64,000 bases of DNA from Jiangella alba (GTDB lineage Bacteria > Actinomycetota > Actinomycetes > Jiangellales > Jiangellaceae). The notes beneath the pieces are model-generated. The model did not search any database. It saw only the letters and a list, made by a program, of their open reading frames with translations, and was not told the origin of the DNA. How positions within the stretch are numbered: position 1 is the first letter of the stretch; each line of letters starts with the position of its first letter. Positions 1 to 8,807 of this stretch are shown here, one piece after another. The translations under genes were made by a program, and so were the position numbers. The stretch spans positions 868,001-932,000 of the forward strand of contig NZ_FNUC01000004.1 in assembly GCF_900106035.1 (NCBI RefSeq), read 5' to 3'.

Positions 1-729
1 GCCGGGGACGCACAGCTGGCCGCCGTGGGTGTGGCCGGCGAGCAGCAGTTGGTACCCGTCGCGATGGAAGGCGTCGAGGACCCGCTGGTACGGCGCGTGC
101 GCCACCCCGATCGCCAGGTCGGCGTCGGCGGCGGGCCCGGCGACGTCGCCGAGGCGGTCGCGGTTCAGGTGGGGGTCGTCGACGCCGGCGAAGGCGAGCC
201 GGCGGCCGTCGACGGTGAGGGAGCCGAAGGTGTTGGTGAGGTCGAGCCAGCCGGCCGAGCTGAGCTCGTCGCGCAGTTCCTTCCACGGCAGGTCGACGGC
301 GTCGGCGTGGTCGCGGGCGTTCTGGCGGCGGATGCGCTCGAGCGGCAGCAGGTACCGCGCCGGGTTCTTGGGCCGCGGCGCGAAGTAGTCGTTGGAGCCG
401 AAGACGAACACGCCGGGCAGGTCGAGCAGCGGCCCGAGCGCGTCGAGCACAGTCGGGATGGCGTCGCGGTGCGAGAGGTTGTCGCCGGTGTTGACGACGA
501 GGTCCGGCTCGAGCGCCGCGAGCCTGCGCACCCAGGCCGCCCGGCCGCGGTGACCGGGGGTGAGGTGGAGGTCGGACACGTGCAGCACCCGCAACGGGCG
601 GCTGCCCGGCGCCAGGACGGGGACGTCGAAGCGACGCAGCCGATAGGACCGCACCTCGTACCCGGCCGAGTAGACGAGCCCGGCGGCGGCCGTCGCCGCC
701 AACCCGAGCGCCACCCGTTTCACGACCAT
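1..729 (-). CDS. Metallophosphoesterase (3' end cut by the window)
   Basis: Reading the minus strand from the ATG at 729 gives an open frame that leaves the window at position 1. It encodes an N-terminal hydrophobic anchor (about residues 5-22) followed by calcineurin-like metallophosphoesterase motifs: DLHLTPGH, a GDN motif in VVNTGDNLSH, GSND in place of the usual GNHD (the metal-binding Asn is kept), HAPYQR, and GHTHGGQ near the window edge. The family binds two metal ions and cleaves phosphoesters. The YkuE/YaeI-like layout, with an anchor and then the phosphoesterase domain, suggests a membrane-associated enzyme acting outside the cytoplasm. The substrate cannot be told. It is divergent from the MFS gene at 776, with only 46 bp between the starts. 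Confidence 0.85.
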   Translation of the reverse strand, partial: MVVKRVALGLAATAAAGLVYSAGYEVRSYRLRRFDVPVLAPGSRPLRVLHVSDLHLTPGHRGRAAWVRRLAALEPDLVVNTGDNLSHRDAIPTVLDALGPLLDLPGVFVFGSNDYFAPRPKNPARYLLPLERIRRQNARDHADAVDLPWKELRDELSSAGWLDLTNTFGSLTVDGRRLAFAGVDDPHLNRDRLGDVAGPAADADLAIGVAHAPYQRVLDAFHRDGYQLLLAGHTHGGQLCVPG

Positions 730-775
730 GTGTCCAGAGTCCCACAGTCGGACCCCGCGGGTACGCTCCTTCACC

Positions 776-2248
776 ATGACTGACGGTGTACGCCTCGCCA
801 CTCCGCGCGGTCGCGCGCTGCTCGCCGCGACGGCCCTCGGTTCCGGCATGGCGTTCCTCGACAGCACGGTGGTCAACGTCGCGTTGCCGACCATCGGCCG
901 CGAGCTCGACGCGACCCTCGCGGCGCTGCAGTGGACGGTCAACGCGTACACGTTGACGCTGGCCGCGCTGATCCTGCTCGGCGGCTCGCTGGGCGACCGC
1001 CTCGGCCGGCGGCGCGTCTATCTCGTCGGCGTCGTGTGGTTCACGGCGGCGTCGGTGCTGTGCGCGCTGGCGCCGACCGTCGAGGTGCTCATCGCGGCGC
1101 GGGCGCTGCAGGGCATCGGCGGCGCGCTGCTGACGCCCGGCGCGCTGGCCATCCTGCAGACGGCCATGCACCCCGACGACCGGCCGCGGGCCATCGGCGC
1201 GTGGGCGGGCCTCACCGGCGTCTCCGGCGTGCTCGGCCCGCTGCTCGGCGGCTGGCTGCTGGAGTACGACTGGCGCTGGGTGTTCGCCATCAACGTCCCG
1301 CTGGCCGTCGTCACGGTGTGGCTGGTCGTCGTCAGCGCCCCGGAGAGCCGCGACGAACAGGCCAGTGGCAAGTTCGACGTCGCGGGCGCGGCGCTCGGCG
1401 CCATCGCGCTCGGAGCCAGTACGTACGCACTGATCAGCTGGCCCGAGGACGGCGCCTCCGCGCTCAACGTCGGCATGGCCGTGCTGTCCGTCGCGGCGGC
1501 GGCGGGGTTCCTCTACCGCGAGCGCACGGCCACACACCCGATGGTCCCGTTGACGCTGTTCTCCGACCGCACGTTCAGCGGCATCAACCTCATGACGTTC
1601 GCCGTCTATGCCGGGCTGTCGGGCGTCATGTTCTTCATCGTCATCCAACTGCAGGTGACGCTGGGCTGGTCGCCGCTCGAGGCGGGCATCGCGACCATCC
1701 CGACCACCATCCTCATGCTGGTGTTCTCCGGCAGGTCCGCCGACCTCGCGAAGCGCTTCGGCGTCCGCCCGCCGTTGGTCGTCGGCTCGCTGGCCGGCGC
1801 CGCCGGGGTGGTGCTGCTGGTGACGGTCGACGCCGGCGACAGCTACGTCACCGACGTGCTGCCGGGCGTCACGCTGCTCGGCATCGGCCTCACGACGCTG
1901 GTGCCGACGCTGACGGCGACGGTCATGGCGTCGGCGCCGCAGCATCTGGCCGGCGTTGCCAGCGGCGTCAACAACGGGGTCGCCCGCGCGGCCGGCCTGC
2001 TCGCCGTCGCCGCGCTGCCCGCCATCGCCGGACTGTCCGGCGCCGCCTACGAGGACCCGGAGCTGCTCACCGACGCCTACCGCATCGCCATGGGCGTCTG
2101 CGCCGCGCTGCTCGCCGTCGGCGCCGTCGCGGCCATGGCCCTGCGGCCGCGGGCGCTCACCGAGCCGCCGTCCACCGCGCTGCCCGAGCCCGAGCCGACG
2201 CCCGCACCGTGCTCGGCGCCGGGCCTGCCGCCGTCGCACGGGGGCTGA
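776..2248 (+). CDS. MFS drug transporter, DHA2 (EmrB/QacA) family
   Basis: A 490-residue protein with about 14 hydrophobic segments. Family motifs are clear: LDSTVVNVALPTI in the first helix (DHA2 motif), GGSLGDRLGRRRVYL (MFS motif A), GALLTPGALAIL, and GVLGPLLGGWLLEYDWRW (antiporter motif C). These proteins export drugs or other small molecules in exchange for protons across the cytoplasmic membrane. The reading frame opens at 728, but the ATG at 776 is preferred because it puts the first helix at the usual distance from the N-terminus. The C-terminus is proline-rich and probably cytoplasmic. The substrate is unknown, and no dedicated regulator is adjacent. Confidence 0.88.
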   Translation: MTDGVRLATPRGRALLAATALGSGMAFLDSTVVNVALPTIGRELDATLAALQWTVNAYTLTLAALILLGGSLGDRLGRRRVYLVGVVWFTAASVLCALAPTVEVLIAARALQGIGGALLTPGALAILQTAMHPDDRPRAIGAWAGLTGVSGVLGPLLGGWLLEYDWRWVFAINVPLAVVTVWLVVVSAPESRDEQASGKFDVAGAALGAIALGASTYALISWPEDGASALNVGMAVLSVAAAAGFLYRERTATHPMVPLTLFSDRTFSGINLMTFAVYAGLSGVMFFIVIQLQVTLGWSPLEAGIATIPTTILMLVFSGRSADLAKRFGVRPPLVVGSLAGAAGVVLLVTVDAGDSYVTDVLPGVTLLGIGLTTLVPTLTATVMASAPQHLAGVASGVNNGVARAAGLLAVAALPAIAGLSGAAYEDPELLTDAYRIAMGVCAALLAVGAVAAMALRPRALTEPPSTALPEPEPTPAPCSAPGLPPSHGG

Positions 2249-2262
2249 GGCAGACTAGGCGC

Positions 2263-2715
2263 ATGGCAGCCCTCAAGGACCGACTCCGTACCGACCTCAC
2301 CGCGGCGATGCGCGCCAAGGACAACGTGCGCAAGGCCACGCTCCGCATGGTGCTCGCCGCCATCGGCACCGAGGAGGTGGCCGGCTCGGCCGCCCGCGAG
2401 CTCACGGACGACGAGGTCACGGCCCTGTTGACCCGTGAGGTCAAGCGGCGGCGCGAGGCGGCCGAAGCGTTCCGCACCGGCGGCCGCGACGACAGCGCCG
2501 CGAACGAGGAGGCCGAGGCCGTCGTCATCGCCGAGTACCTGCCGCAGCCGCTCACCGACGACGAGCTCGACGCCATCGTCACGGCCGCCATCGCCGAGAC
2601 CGGCGCCGAGTCGCCGCGCGACATGGGCAAGGTGATGAAGCTGGTGCAGCCGCAGGTCCTGGGCCGGGTCGAGGGCAGCAAGGTCGCCGCCACCGTCAAG
2701 GCGAAGCTGGCCTGA
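2263..2715 (+). CDS. GatB/YqeY domain protein
   Basis: A 150-residue protein matching the YqeY family end to end: an N-terminal helical half (LKDRLRTDLTAAMRAKD, LRMVLAAI) and a C-terminal GatB-tail-like half (ESPRDMGKVMKLVQPQVLGRVEGSKV). The C-terminal fold is shared with the tRNA-binding tail of the GatB amidotransferase subunit. The precise role of stand-alone YqeY proteins is unsettled; a link to tRNA or translation is inferred. The ATG at 2263 lies 14 bp after the MFS stop, and the next gene begins 2 bp after this stop, so the two downstream genes are probably co-transcribed. Confidence 0.88.
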   Translation: MAALKDRLRTDLTAAMRAKDNVRKATLRMVLAAIGTEEVAGSAARELTDDEVTALLTREVKRRREAAEAFRTGGRDDSAANEEAEAVVIAEYLPQPLTDDELDAIVTAAIAETGAESPRDMGKVMKLVQPQVLGRVEGSKVAATVKAKLA

Positions 2716-2717
2716 CG

Positions 2718-3350
2718 ATGGCGCTCCTCCACCGCGCGACGCTGCGGCCGAGCAAGCTGGAGCTGCTGGCGACGTGGCTGCCGGGCCGGCCGTGGGCGGC
2801 CGGCGCCACGGGCGTCGAGGCGGCCGGCGCGTACCGGTACGACGACCCCGCCGGCGAGGTCGGCCTCGAGGCGCACCTGCTGCGCACCGACGGCGGCACG
2901 GTGCTGCACGTGCCGCTCAGCTACCGCGGCGCCGCGCTGGCCGGCGCCGAGCACGCGTTCCTCGGCACCATGGAGCACTCCGTCCTCGGCACCCGCTGGG
3001 TCTACGACGGCTGCGCCGACCCGGTCTGGGTCGCGGCGCTGGCCCGCGCCGTCCTGACCGGCGCGCCGCAGGCCGAGGAACAGGTCGACGTCGACGGCGA
3101 ACTGGTCCCGCGCGAGCCGTCGGCCCGGGTCACCGGCACCGGCGGCGCGGCCGACGCCTCGCTCGCACTGCCCGCCGACACACCGCTGACCCCGCACGAC
3201 GACGGCCCGGCCACCGTCGTGCGCACCGGCGGCCTCGACCTCGTCGTCGTCCGGGTGGTCGGCGCCGAGCCGGCCGCCGAGCACGTCCTGACCGGCACCT
3301 GGACGAACGGCGGCCCGGCGACGCTCGCGGCGGTGCGGCCGGCGGCCTGA
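2718..3350 (+). CDS. Maltokinase N-terminal cap-like protein
   Basis: A 210-residue protein resembling the stand-alone 'maltokinase N-terminal cap-like' proteins of actinobacteria: ATLRPSKLELLATWLPGRPW at the start, then a beta-rich stretch with VLHVPLSYRGAALAGAEHAFLGTMEHSVLGTRWVYDG. The cap domain precedes the kinase fold in true maltokinases, but no kinase domain follows here, so catalysis is not expected. Such genes are sometimes labelled 1,4-alpha-glucan branching protein, which the sequence does not support. It starts 2 bp after the YqeY-type gene. It ends 11 bp before the 96-bp repeat copy that marks the ancestral 3' end of asd. Confidence 0.7.
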   Translation: MALLHRATLRPSKLELLATWLPGRPWAAGATGVEAAGAYRYDDPAGEVGLEAHLLRTDGGTVLHVPLSYRGAALAGAEHAFLGTMEHSVLGTRWVYDGCADPVWVAALARAVLTGAPQAEEQVDVDGELVPREPSARVTGTGGAADASLALPADTPLTPHDDGPATVVRTGGLDLVVVRVVGAEPAAEHVLTGTWTNGGPATLAAVRPAA

Positions 3351-3361
3351 CGGGCGAGCCG

Positions 3362-3457
3362 TCAGGCCGTGGTGAGCTCGGCCGCCAGCAGCTCGGCGAT
3401 CTGCGCGGTGTTGAGCGCCGCGCCCTTGCGCAGGTTGTCGCCGCAGACGAAGAGGTC
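3362..3457. repeat. Direct repeat copy A: detached 3' end of asd
   Basis: These 96 bases are identical to 4598-4693, at a fixed offset of 1236 bp. The match starts exactly at the asd stop codon (TCA on the plus strand) and covers the last 31 codons. It ends sharply: T at 3458 against G at 4694. This copy is not joined to the rest of asd, so it looks like the old gene end left behind when the cassette between the copies arrived, or like a duplication product. Confidence 0.95.
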
Positions 3458-3491
3458 TATGCGCAGACGTGCGACCCTCGACGATGCGCAG

Positions 3492-3535
3492 CATTCTGAG
3501 CTCATGCGCATAAAACTGCGCACGTGCTCAGAATG
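3492..3535 (+). promoter_or_regulatory. Inverted-repeat operator upstream of the MNT gene
   Basis: A perfect 10-bp inverted repeat (CATTCTGAGC at 3492-3501, GCTCAGAATG at 3526-3535) brackets 24 bp that contain further TGCGCA hexamers. Two more TGCGCA copies lie just upstream. The site ends 8 bp before the ATG at 3544. It is a good candidate for autoregulation by the winged-helix domain of the nucleotidyltransferase, which is inferred. Confidence 0.6.
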
Positions 3536-3543
3536 GTGACCTC

Positions 3544-4170
3544 ATGGACGTGGCCCTTCCGATTCGCTCTGTCATCTCCACCCTCGACGGACCGGTGCTG
3601 TCAGTACTGGCGCGCACGACTCGTCCGCTGACGGGCCGCGAAGTGCAGCAGCTGGCCGGGGTCGGGTCCCCGAACGGGATCCGACTGGCTCTCGCGCGCC
3701 TGGTACGACAGGGCGTCGTTCATGTTGACGAACGAGCTGCTGCTGTCTTCTACGTGGCCAATCGCGACCACCTGGCGTGGCCCGCGGTCGAGATCCTGAC
3801 CTCTCTTCGGCGCACTCTTCTCGCCCGACTCCGCGCCGAATTCGAAACCTGGCGACCGCGGCCCTCGCACGCCTCACTCTTCGGCTCAACCGCGCGAGGC
3901 GACGGCGACGCCGACTCGGACATCGACATCCTCGTCATACAACCTGACCTGAACGACAGCGAGGCCTGGCTCGAGCAGGTCGACCAACTTCGACAGCGCG
4001 TCGAGGAGTGGACCGGCAATCGTTGTCAGATCTTCTCTCTCGGACGTGGCCGCCTTGCCGAGCACATCACGGTTCGCGACCCGCTGGTCGACGAATGGCT
4101 CCGCGACACCGTCCGTCTTGCCGGCGACGACCTGGACCACGTGGTGCGCGATTTCAGGAGCCGGCAGTGA
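3544..4170 (+). CDS. HTH-nucleotidyltransferase (MNT, putative antitoxin)
   Basis: A 208-residue protein. Residues 15-75 look like a winged helix (LTGREVQQLAGVGSPNGIRLALARLVRQGVV). Residues 111-131 carry the minimal nucleotidyltransferase signature, G114-S115 followed by D126-I-D128 in the segment from FGSTARGD to DSDIDILV. MNT proteins pair with HEPN proteins, and in several known pairs the MNT neutralises a HEPN RNase by adding nucleotides to it. A weak GGTGA lies 4 bp before the ATG. The stop overlaps the GTG of the HEPN frame (GTGA at 4167). The gene lies inside a segment bounded by repeats of the asd 3' end, so it is probably acquired. The fused DNA-binding domain suggests self-repression. 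Confidence 0.85.
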   Translation: MDVALPIRSVISTLDGPVLSVLARTTRPLTGREVQQLAGVGSPNGIRLALARLVRQGVVHVDERAAAVFYVANRDHLAWPAVEILTSLRRTLLARLRAEFETWRPRPSHASLFGSTARGDGDADSDIDILVIQPDLNDSEAWLEQVDQLRQRVEEWTGNRCQIFSLGRGRLAEHITVRDPLVDEWLRDTVRLAGDDLDHVVRDFRSRQ

Positions 4171-4597
4171 ACGCCCCGGCCGACCGGCCGAACGGCCACG
4201 TGCAGTCGAGCACAGGGCTTCGCGCGGTTAGAGCACGATCGCGCCTTCCTCGACGTGGCGGAGTTGATCGGTGAGCAGGACGACGAACTGGCGACACCCA
4301 ACGTCGCCAGCTCGCTCGCTGTCCTCGCCGGAATTGCGGCCTCGGACGCGGTGTGCTGTGTGGTGCTGGGCCGAAGATCGCGCGGGCAGGATCACCGGCA
4401 AGCCACCGAACTGCTCAAGGGAGTCACCGAGGTGGGCGACGCCATGGCACGCGACCTGAGCAGGCTGCTCTCGGTCAAGGACGACGCCCACTACGGCGTC
4501 CTGAACGTCAGCCACCAGCGCGTGCGCCGCGCTCCGCCAAGCACGCCACCTCGTCGAGGCGGCCGAGGAGCTCCTCGAAGAGTCCTCTTCCTCGTGA
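4167..4597 (+). pseudogene. HEPN-domain gene with two +1 frameshifts
   Basis: The protein is spread over three frames. A GTG at 4167 opens VNAPADRPNGHVQSS. The next frame continues FARLEHDRAFLDVAEL, LAGIAASDAVCC, RRSRGQDHRQA and SVKDDAHYGVLNVSHQRV. The last frame reads ALRQARHLVEAAEELLEE to a TGA at 4595. The first shift is explained by one extra G in the G-run at 4215-4217, the second by one extra base near 4525-4530. With both removed, the product is a compact all-helical HEPN protein of about 140 residues, perhaps of the SAV_6107-like type. This could be true decay or two sequencing errors. An intact MNT beside a broken HEPN partner would mean an inactivated toxin. The stop abuts the asd repeat with no gap. 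Confidence 0.72.
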
Positions 4598-4693
4598 TCA
4601 GGCCGTGGTGAGCTCGGCCGCCAGCAGCTCGGCGATCTGCGCGGTGTTGAGCGCCGCGCCCTTGCGCAGGTTGTCGCCGCAGACGAAGAGGTC
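4598..4693. repeat. Direct repeat copy B: 3' end of intact asd
   Basis: The second copy of the 96-bp repeat. It is the genuine last 31 codons and stop of asd on the minus strand. The HEPN frame's stop codon (4595-4597) is immediately adjacent. Confidence 0.95.
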
Positions 4694-5662
4694 GAGCGAG
4701 TTGGGGTCGTCGAGCGAACGGCGGATGCGGCCGACCCACGTGGGGTCGGTGCCGACGACGTCAGCCGGGGTCGGGAACTCGCCGCGGGCGGGGTCGTCGT
4801 AGAGCACCACGCCGGGGGCGTCGCGCAGGATCTCCCAGGCCCGCTCGGTGGTGACCTCGTTCTCGAACGTGGCGTGCATGGCCACCGAGTGGGTGGTGAC
4901 GACGGGCACCCGGACGCAGGTGGCCGAGACCTTGAGGTCGGGGAGGTCGAGGATCTTCCGCGACTCGTTGCGGATCTTCAGCTCCTCGGAGCTCCAGCCG
5001 TCGTTCTTCAGCGAACCCGCCCACGGGACGACGTTCAGCGCGAGCGGCGCCGGGAACGGGCCGAGGTCGGAGCCGACGACGCGGCGGACGTCACCGGGGT
5101 GGGTGCCCAGTTCGCGGTTGCCGGCGACCTTGTTGAGCTGGTCGTGCAGGGTGTCGATGCCGGCCTGACCGGCGCCCGACGCGGCCTGGTACGACGACGC
5201 GTTGAGCGCCGTCAGCCCCAGCTCGGCATGCAGCGCGCCCAGCACCACGATCATCGACAGCGTCGTGCAGTTGGGGTTGGCGATGATGCCGCGCGGCCGG
5301 TTGCGGGTCATGCGCGCGTTGACCTCGGGCACCACCAGCGGGACGTCGGGGTCCATGCGGAACGCGCCGGAGTTGTCGACCACGACGACGCCACGCTCGA
5401 CGGCGACCCCCGCCCACTCGGCGGACACCTCGTCGGGGACGTCGAACATGGCGACGTCGACGCCGTCGAAGACGTCGGCGGTCAGCTCCTGGACCTCGAC
5501 CTCCTCGCCGCGGACGGTGAGCCGGCGGCCGGCCGAACGGGCCGACGCGATGAGCCGGATCTCGCCCCAGACGTTCTGGCGGGTGGAGAGGATGTCGCGC
5601 ATGACGGTGCCGACGGCGCCGGTGGCCCCGACGACGGCGAGGGTGGGACGGTTGTCGCTCAT
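4598..5662 (-). CDS. asd: Aspartate-semialdehyde dehydrogenase
   Basis: A 354-residue enzyme that reduces aspartyl phosphate to aspartate semialdehyde with NADPH, in the pathway to lysine/diaminopimelate, threonine and methionine. Visible: the Rossmann motif [12 protein letters not shown] (10-21), SGAFRMD (98-104), the catalytic Cys132 in NPNCTT, Gln159 in [10 protein letters not shown], and His258 in [10 protein letters not shown]. The stretch [13 protein letters not shown] replaces the more common ALFSAGG-type loop. The ATG at 5662 overlaps the ask stop by 4 bp (ATGA), so the two genes are translationally coupled. Its last 96 bp are duplicated at 3362-3457, but this copy is full length. Confidence 0.97.
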   Translation of the reverse strand: MSDNRPTLAVVGATGAVGTVMRDILSTRQNVWGEIRLIASARSAGRRLTVRGEEVEVQELTADVFDGVDVAMFDVPDEVSAEWAGVAVERGVVVVDNSGAFRMDPDVPLVVPEVNARMTRNRPRGIIANPNCTTLSMIVVLGALHAELGLTALNASSYQAASGAGQAGIDTLHDQLNKVAGNRELGTHPGDVRRVVGSDLGPFPAPLALNVVPWAGSLKNDGWSSEELKIRNESRKILDLPDLKVSATCVRVPVVTTHSVAMHATFENEVTTERAWEILRDAPGVVLYDDPARGEFPTPADVVGTDPTWVGRIRRSLDDPNSLDLFVCGDNLRKGAALNTAQIAELLAAELTTA

Positions 5663-6933
5663 CGCCCGGTACCCCCGTACACGACCGCCTCGACCTGGGT
5701 GGCATCGAGGTCGAAGGCTCGGTGAAGTGCGGTGACGGCGGCGTCGACGTCGTCGGCGCGGACCACCACCGAGATGCGGATCTCCGACGTCGAGATCATC
5801 TCGATGTTGACGCCGGCGTCGGCCAGCGAGCTGAAGAACTTCGCGCTGACCCCCGGGTGGCTGCGCATGCCGGCGCCGATCAGCGACACCTTGCCGATGC
5901 CGTCGTCGTAGCGCAGCGACTCGAAGCCGACCGTGGCCTGGATGGCCGTCAGCGCCTCGACGCCCTTGCGCCCGTCGCTGGCCGGCAGCGTGAACGAGAT
6001 GTCCGTGCGGTTGGTGTCGACGGCCGAGACGTTCTGCACGATCATGTCGATGTTGACGTCGGCGGCGGCGACCGAGCTGAAGATGGTGGCCGCCTCGCCC
6101 ACCTTGTCGGGCACGCCCACGACCGTGATCTTCGCCTCGCTGCGGTCGTGCGCGACGCCGGAGATGATCGCCTGCTCCATGTCGGCCTGCTCGCTTCCGT
6201 CGGAATCGGACACCCACGTGCCGGTGAGCGTCGAGAAACTGGATCGCACGTGAATCGGGATGCCGTAGCGGCGCGCGTACTCGACGCAGCGCAGGTGCAG
6301 GATCTTCGCCCCGCAGGCGGCCATCTCGAGCATCTCTTCGTACGTGATGTTCGGGAGACGGCGCGCGGTCGGCACGATGCGGGGGTCGGCGGAGAAGACG
6401 CCGTCGACGTCGGTGTAGATCTCGCACACGTCGGCGTCCAGCGCCGCCGCCAGCGCGACGGCCGTGGTGTCGGAGCCGCCGCGGCCCAGCGTCGTGATGT
6501 CCTTGCTGTCCTGGCTGACGCCCTGGAAACCGGCCACGATGGCGATGGCGCCGCCGTCGAGCGCCTGGCGGATGCGGCCGGGCGTGACGTCGATGATGCG
6601 GGCCCGCCCGTGCACGGAGTCGGTGATGACGCCGGCCTGGCTGCCGGTGAACGACCGGGCCTCGTGGCCGAGGTCGCCGATGGCCATGGCCAGCAGCGCC
6701 ATGGACATGCGCTCGCCGGACGTGAGCAGCATGTCCAGCTCGCGGGCCGGCGGCAGCGGCGAGACCTGCTGCGCGAGATCGAGCAGCTCGTCCGTCGTGT
6801 CGCCCATGGCGGAGACGACCACGACGACCTCGTGGCCCTCCTTCTTGGTGGCGACGATGCGTTGCGCCACCCGCTTGATGGCCGCGGCGTCAGCGACGGA
6901 GGAACCCCCGTACTTCTGCACAACCAGCCCCAC
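5659..6933 (-). CDS. ask: Aspartate kinase (alpha form, with ACT domains)
   Basis: A 424-residue kinase that phosphorylates aspartate, the first step of the aspartate family pathway. It starts [15 protein letters not shown]. The ATP-site KYGGSSV motif, [31 protein letters not shown] and two C-terminal ACT domains ([17 protein letters not shown] and [19 protein letters not shown]) are all visible. The family is usually feedback-inhibited by lysine and threonine through the ACT domains. The frame is open further upstream, but the GTG at 6933 has a GGGAGGAG Shine-Dalgarno 6 bp ahead, which decides the start. In many actinobacteria an internal start also yields a beta subunit. The gene couples to asd by a 4-bp overlap. 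Confidence 0.96.
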   Translation of the reverse strand: MGLVVQKYGGSSVADAAAIKRVAQRIVATKKEGHEVVVVVSAMGDTTDELLDLAQQVSPLPPARELDMLLTSGERMSMALLAMAIGDLGHEARSFTGSQAGVITDSVHGRARIIDVTPGRIRQALDGGAIAIVAGFQGVSQDSKDITTLGRGGSDTTAVALAAALDADVCEIYTDVDGVFSADPRIVPTARRLPNITYEEMLEMAACGAKILHLRCVEYARRYGIPIHVRSSFSTLTGTWVSDSDGSEQADMEQAIISGVAHDRSEAKITVVGVPDKVGEAATIFSSVAAADVNIDMIVQNVSAVDTNRTDISFTLPASDGRKGVEALTAIQATVGFESLRYDDGIGKVSLIGAGMRSHPGVSAKFFSSLADAGVNIEMISTSEIRISVVVRADDVDAAVTALHRAFDLDATQVEAVVYGGTGR

Positions 6934-7037
6934 GGCACACTCCTCCCACAGCCAGCACGTGCCCATGGCAGTCTAGGCGACCCGGTGGCTGTGCCCCGAG
7001 ACGTCCGGATCGCGGGACGGGTTGTTCAGATTCCGGC

Positions 7038-7640
7038 CTACAGTTCGGCCTGCGCGGGGAGCAGTTCCTCCTGCGTGACCTCGATCTGCTCGTCGTGGTG
7101 ATCGAGGCGGGTGTGGGCGATCAGCGAGTGCAGCGCCCGCAGCGCCGAGCCGGCCGTCGAGCCCCACGACGACAGGTAGGAGAACTGCCACCACCACAGC
7201 GCCTCGATGACCCGTCCGTCCTTGTAGTGCGTCAGGCCGTGCAGGAGGTCCTGGGCGATGCTGGCGAGGTCGTCGGAGAGCCGGAACCCGGTGGCGCCGC
7301 GCTCGGGGTCGACGGGGTCGACGACCTCGACGTAGCCGTCGACCGGCTCGAGCAGGGCGGCGATGCGCAGCCGCAGTTCGTCGACGTCGGCGTCGGGGCC
7401 CGCGTCGGGCTCGAACCGCTCGTCCGGCACGACGTCGCTGATGGCGCCGAGGCGGCCGCCGGCCAGGCACAGCTGGCTGACCTCGAGGAGCAGCAGCGAC
7501 AGCGTGCTGCCGGGGTCGTTGCCGCGGGCGATCTCACGGACGGCCAGCAGGAAGCTCTCGATCTGGTCGGCGATCTCCGCGGCAAAGTCCCCGTACTCGG
7601 CGGCAGGGTCGTCGGCAGGTCGTACAACAGCGCTAGACAT
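7038..7640 (-). CDS. DUF5063 conserved protein
   Basis: A 200-residue acidic, mostly helical protein ([78 protein letters not shown]). The family is common in actinobacteria next to recR but has no established function. The ATG at 7640 has a GGAG 8 bp upstream and overlaps the recR stop by 8 bp, arguing for co-transcription with the recombination genes. It has no signal peptide or membrane segment, so it is probably cytoplasmic. Confidence 0.85.
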   Translation of the reverse strand: MSSAVVRPADDPAAEYGDFAAEIADQIESFLLAVREIARGNDPGSTLSLLLLEVSQLCLAGGRLGAISDVVPDERFEPDAGPDADVDELRLRIAALLEPVDGYVEVVDPVDPERGATGFRLSDDLASIAQDLLHGLTHYKDGRVIEALWWWQFSYLSSWGSTAGSALRALHSLIAHTRLDHHDEQIEVTQEELLPAQAEL

Positions 7641-8232
7641 CCAGCAGTCTCCGTCCCTCGAATGCGCGGCCCAGAGTGACCTCGTCGGCGTACTCGAGAT
7701 CACCGCCCACAGGCAGTCCACTGGCCAGCCGCGTGACGCGCAAGCCCATTGGCTTGATCATCCGGGCCAGATACGTCGCCGTCGCCTCGCCTTCGAGGTT
7801 CGGGTCGGTGGCCAGGATGATCTCTTGCACGGTGTCGTCGGCAAGTCTCGTCATCAGTTCGCGTACCCGCAGATCGTCGGGCCCGACGCCCTCGATGGGG
7901 CTGATCGCGCCGCCCAGCACGTGGTAGCGGCCGCGGAACTCGCGCGTCCGCTCGATCGCCACGACATCCTTCGGCTCTTCGACGACGCACAGCACGGACG
8001 GGTCGCGGCGAGGGTCGAGGCAGATGCGGCACTGCTCCTGCTGCGCGACGTTGCCGCACACCGTGCAGAACCGGACCTTCTCCTTGACCTCGGTGAGCGC
8101 GGCGACCAGCCGCCGGACGTCGTCAGCGTCGGCGGCGAGCAGGTGGAACGCGATGCGCTGGGCGCTCTTCGGGCCGACGCCTGGTAACCGGCCCAGCTCG
8201 TCGATCAGGTCCTGGACGACGCCCTCGTACAT
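7633..8232 (-). CDS. recR: Recombination protein RecR
   Basis: A 199-residue protein, the usual length for RecR. Visible: the helix-hairpin-helix [14 protein letters not shown] (14-27), a four-cysteine zinc finger (C56, C59, C68, C71), and a Toprim domain beginning [14 protein letters not shown] with [13 protein letters not shown]. RecR works with RecO (and RecF) to load RecA on gapped DNA. It lies in the conserved dnaX-ybaB-recR order, 12 bp after the ybaB stop. Its own stop overlaps the DUF5063 start. Confidence 0.97.
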   Translation of the reverse strand: MYEGVVQDLIDELGRLPGVGPKSAQRIAFHLLAADADDVRRLVAALTEVKEKVRFCTVCGNVAQQEQCRICLDPRRDPSVLCVVEEPKDVVAIERTREFRGRYHVLGGAISPIEGVGPDDLRVRELMTRLADDTVQEIILATDPNLEGEATATYLARMIKPMGLRVTRLASGLPVGGDLEYADEVTLGRAFEGRRLLDV

Positions 8233-8244
8233 GACGGACTCGGC

Positions 8245-8706
8245 TCAGTTGCCCGGGCCGGGGCGGTCGTCGCCCTCGATCTCGCCGCGCACGGTGTCGG
8301 GGCCTGGGGCCCCGCCGGGCGCGCCGGCACCGCCGAAGAGGCCGGCGAGCGGGTTCGCGCCGCCGGGGCCGCCAGCCCCGCCGAGCATGCCGGCGACGTC
8401 GGCGTTGATGGCGCCGAGCTGCTCGTTGGCCTGGCGCTGGATCTCGGCGTGCGCGTCGCGGACCGCGGCGATGATGAGGTCGGCGAGCGTCTCGACGTCC
8501 TCGGGATCGACGACGGACGGGTCCAGCTGCAGGTCGGTGAGCTCGCCGGCGCCGGTGACGGTGGCCCGGACCAGCCCGCCGCCGGCGCTGCCGGTGGCCT
8601 CGGACTCGGTGAGGTCCTGCTGGGCGGAGAGGAGCTGCTCCTGCATGCGCTGGGCCTGTTGCAGCAGCTGGCTCATGTCGAAGCCTTCGGAACCAGGCGG
8701 AAACAC
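8245..8706 (-). CDS. ybaB: YbaB/EbfC nucleoid-associated protein
   Basis: A 153-residue DNA-binding protein of the YbaB/EbfC family: SQLLQQAQRMQEQLLSAQQDLTESE is the long dimerising helix, followed by VRATVTGAGELTDLQLDPSVVDPEDVETLADLIIAAVRDA. It has an extended C-terminal tail rich in Gly, Ala and Pro, longer than in E. coli. The GTG at 8706 is chosen over the upstream in-frame ATG because GAGGAGG lies 5 bp before it. It probably binds DNA as a dimer and belongs to the dnaX-recR operon. Confidence 0.93.
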   Translation of the reverse strand: MFPPGSEGFDMSQLLQQAQRMQEQLLSAQQDLTESEATGSAGGGLVRATVTGAGELTDLQLDPSVVDPEDVETLADLIIAAVRDAHAEIQRQANEQLGAINADVAGMLGGAGGPGGANPLAGLFGGAGAPGGAPGPDTVRGEIEGDDRPGPGN

Positions 8707-8807
8707 GGCTGCCTCCTCACCCACGCGGGGTCTTGTCATGGCACATGGTCACAGCGAGCCTACGTCACCGACCCGGCCCGATCTGACCAGGTGCGTTGAC
8801 GACCTGA

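Noticed and set aside
25..783. Long plus-strand open frames over the first 780 bases
   Set aside because: They are shadows of the minus-strand metallophosphoesterase, whose motifs are clear; their composition is Arg/Gly/Val-rich as in antisense GC-rich frames.
3458..4597. Transposon insertion
   Set aside because: No terminal inverted repeats or transposase; the flanking direct repeat (96 bp) is far too long for a target-site duplication.
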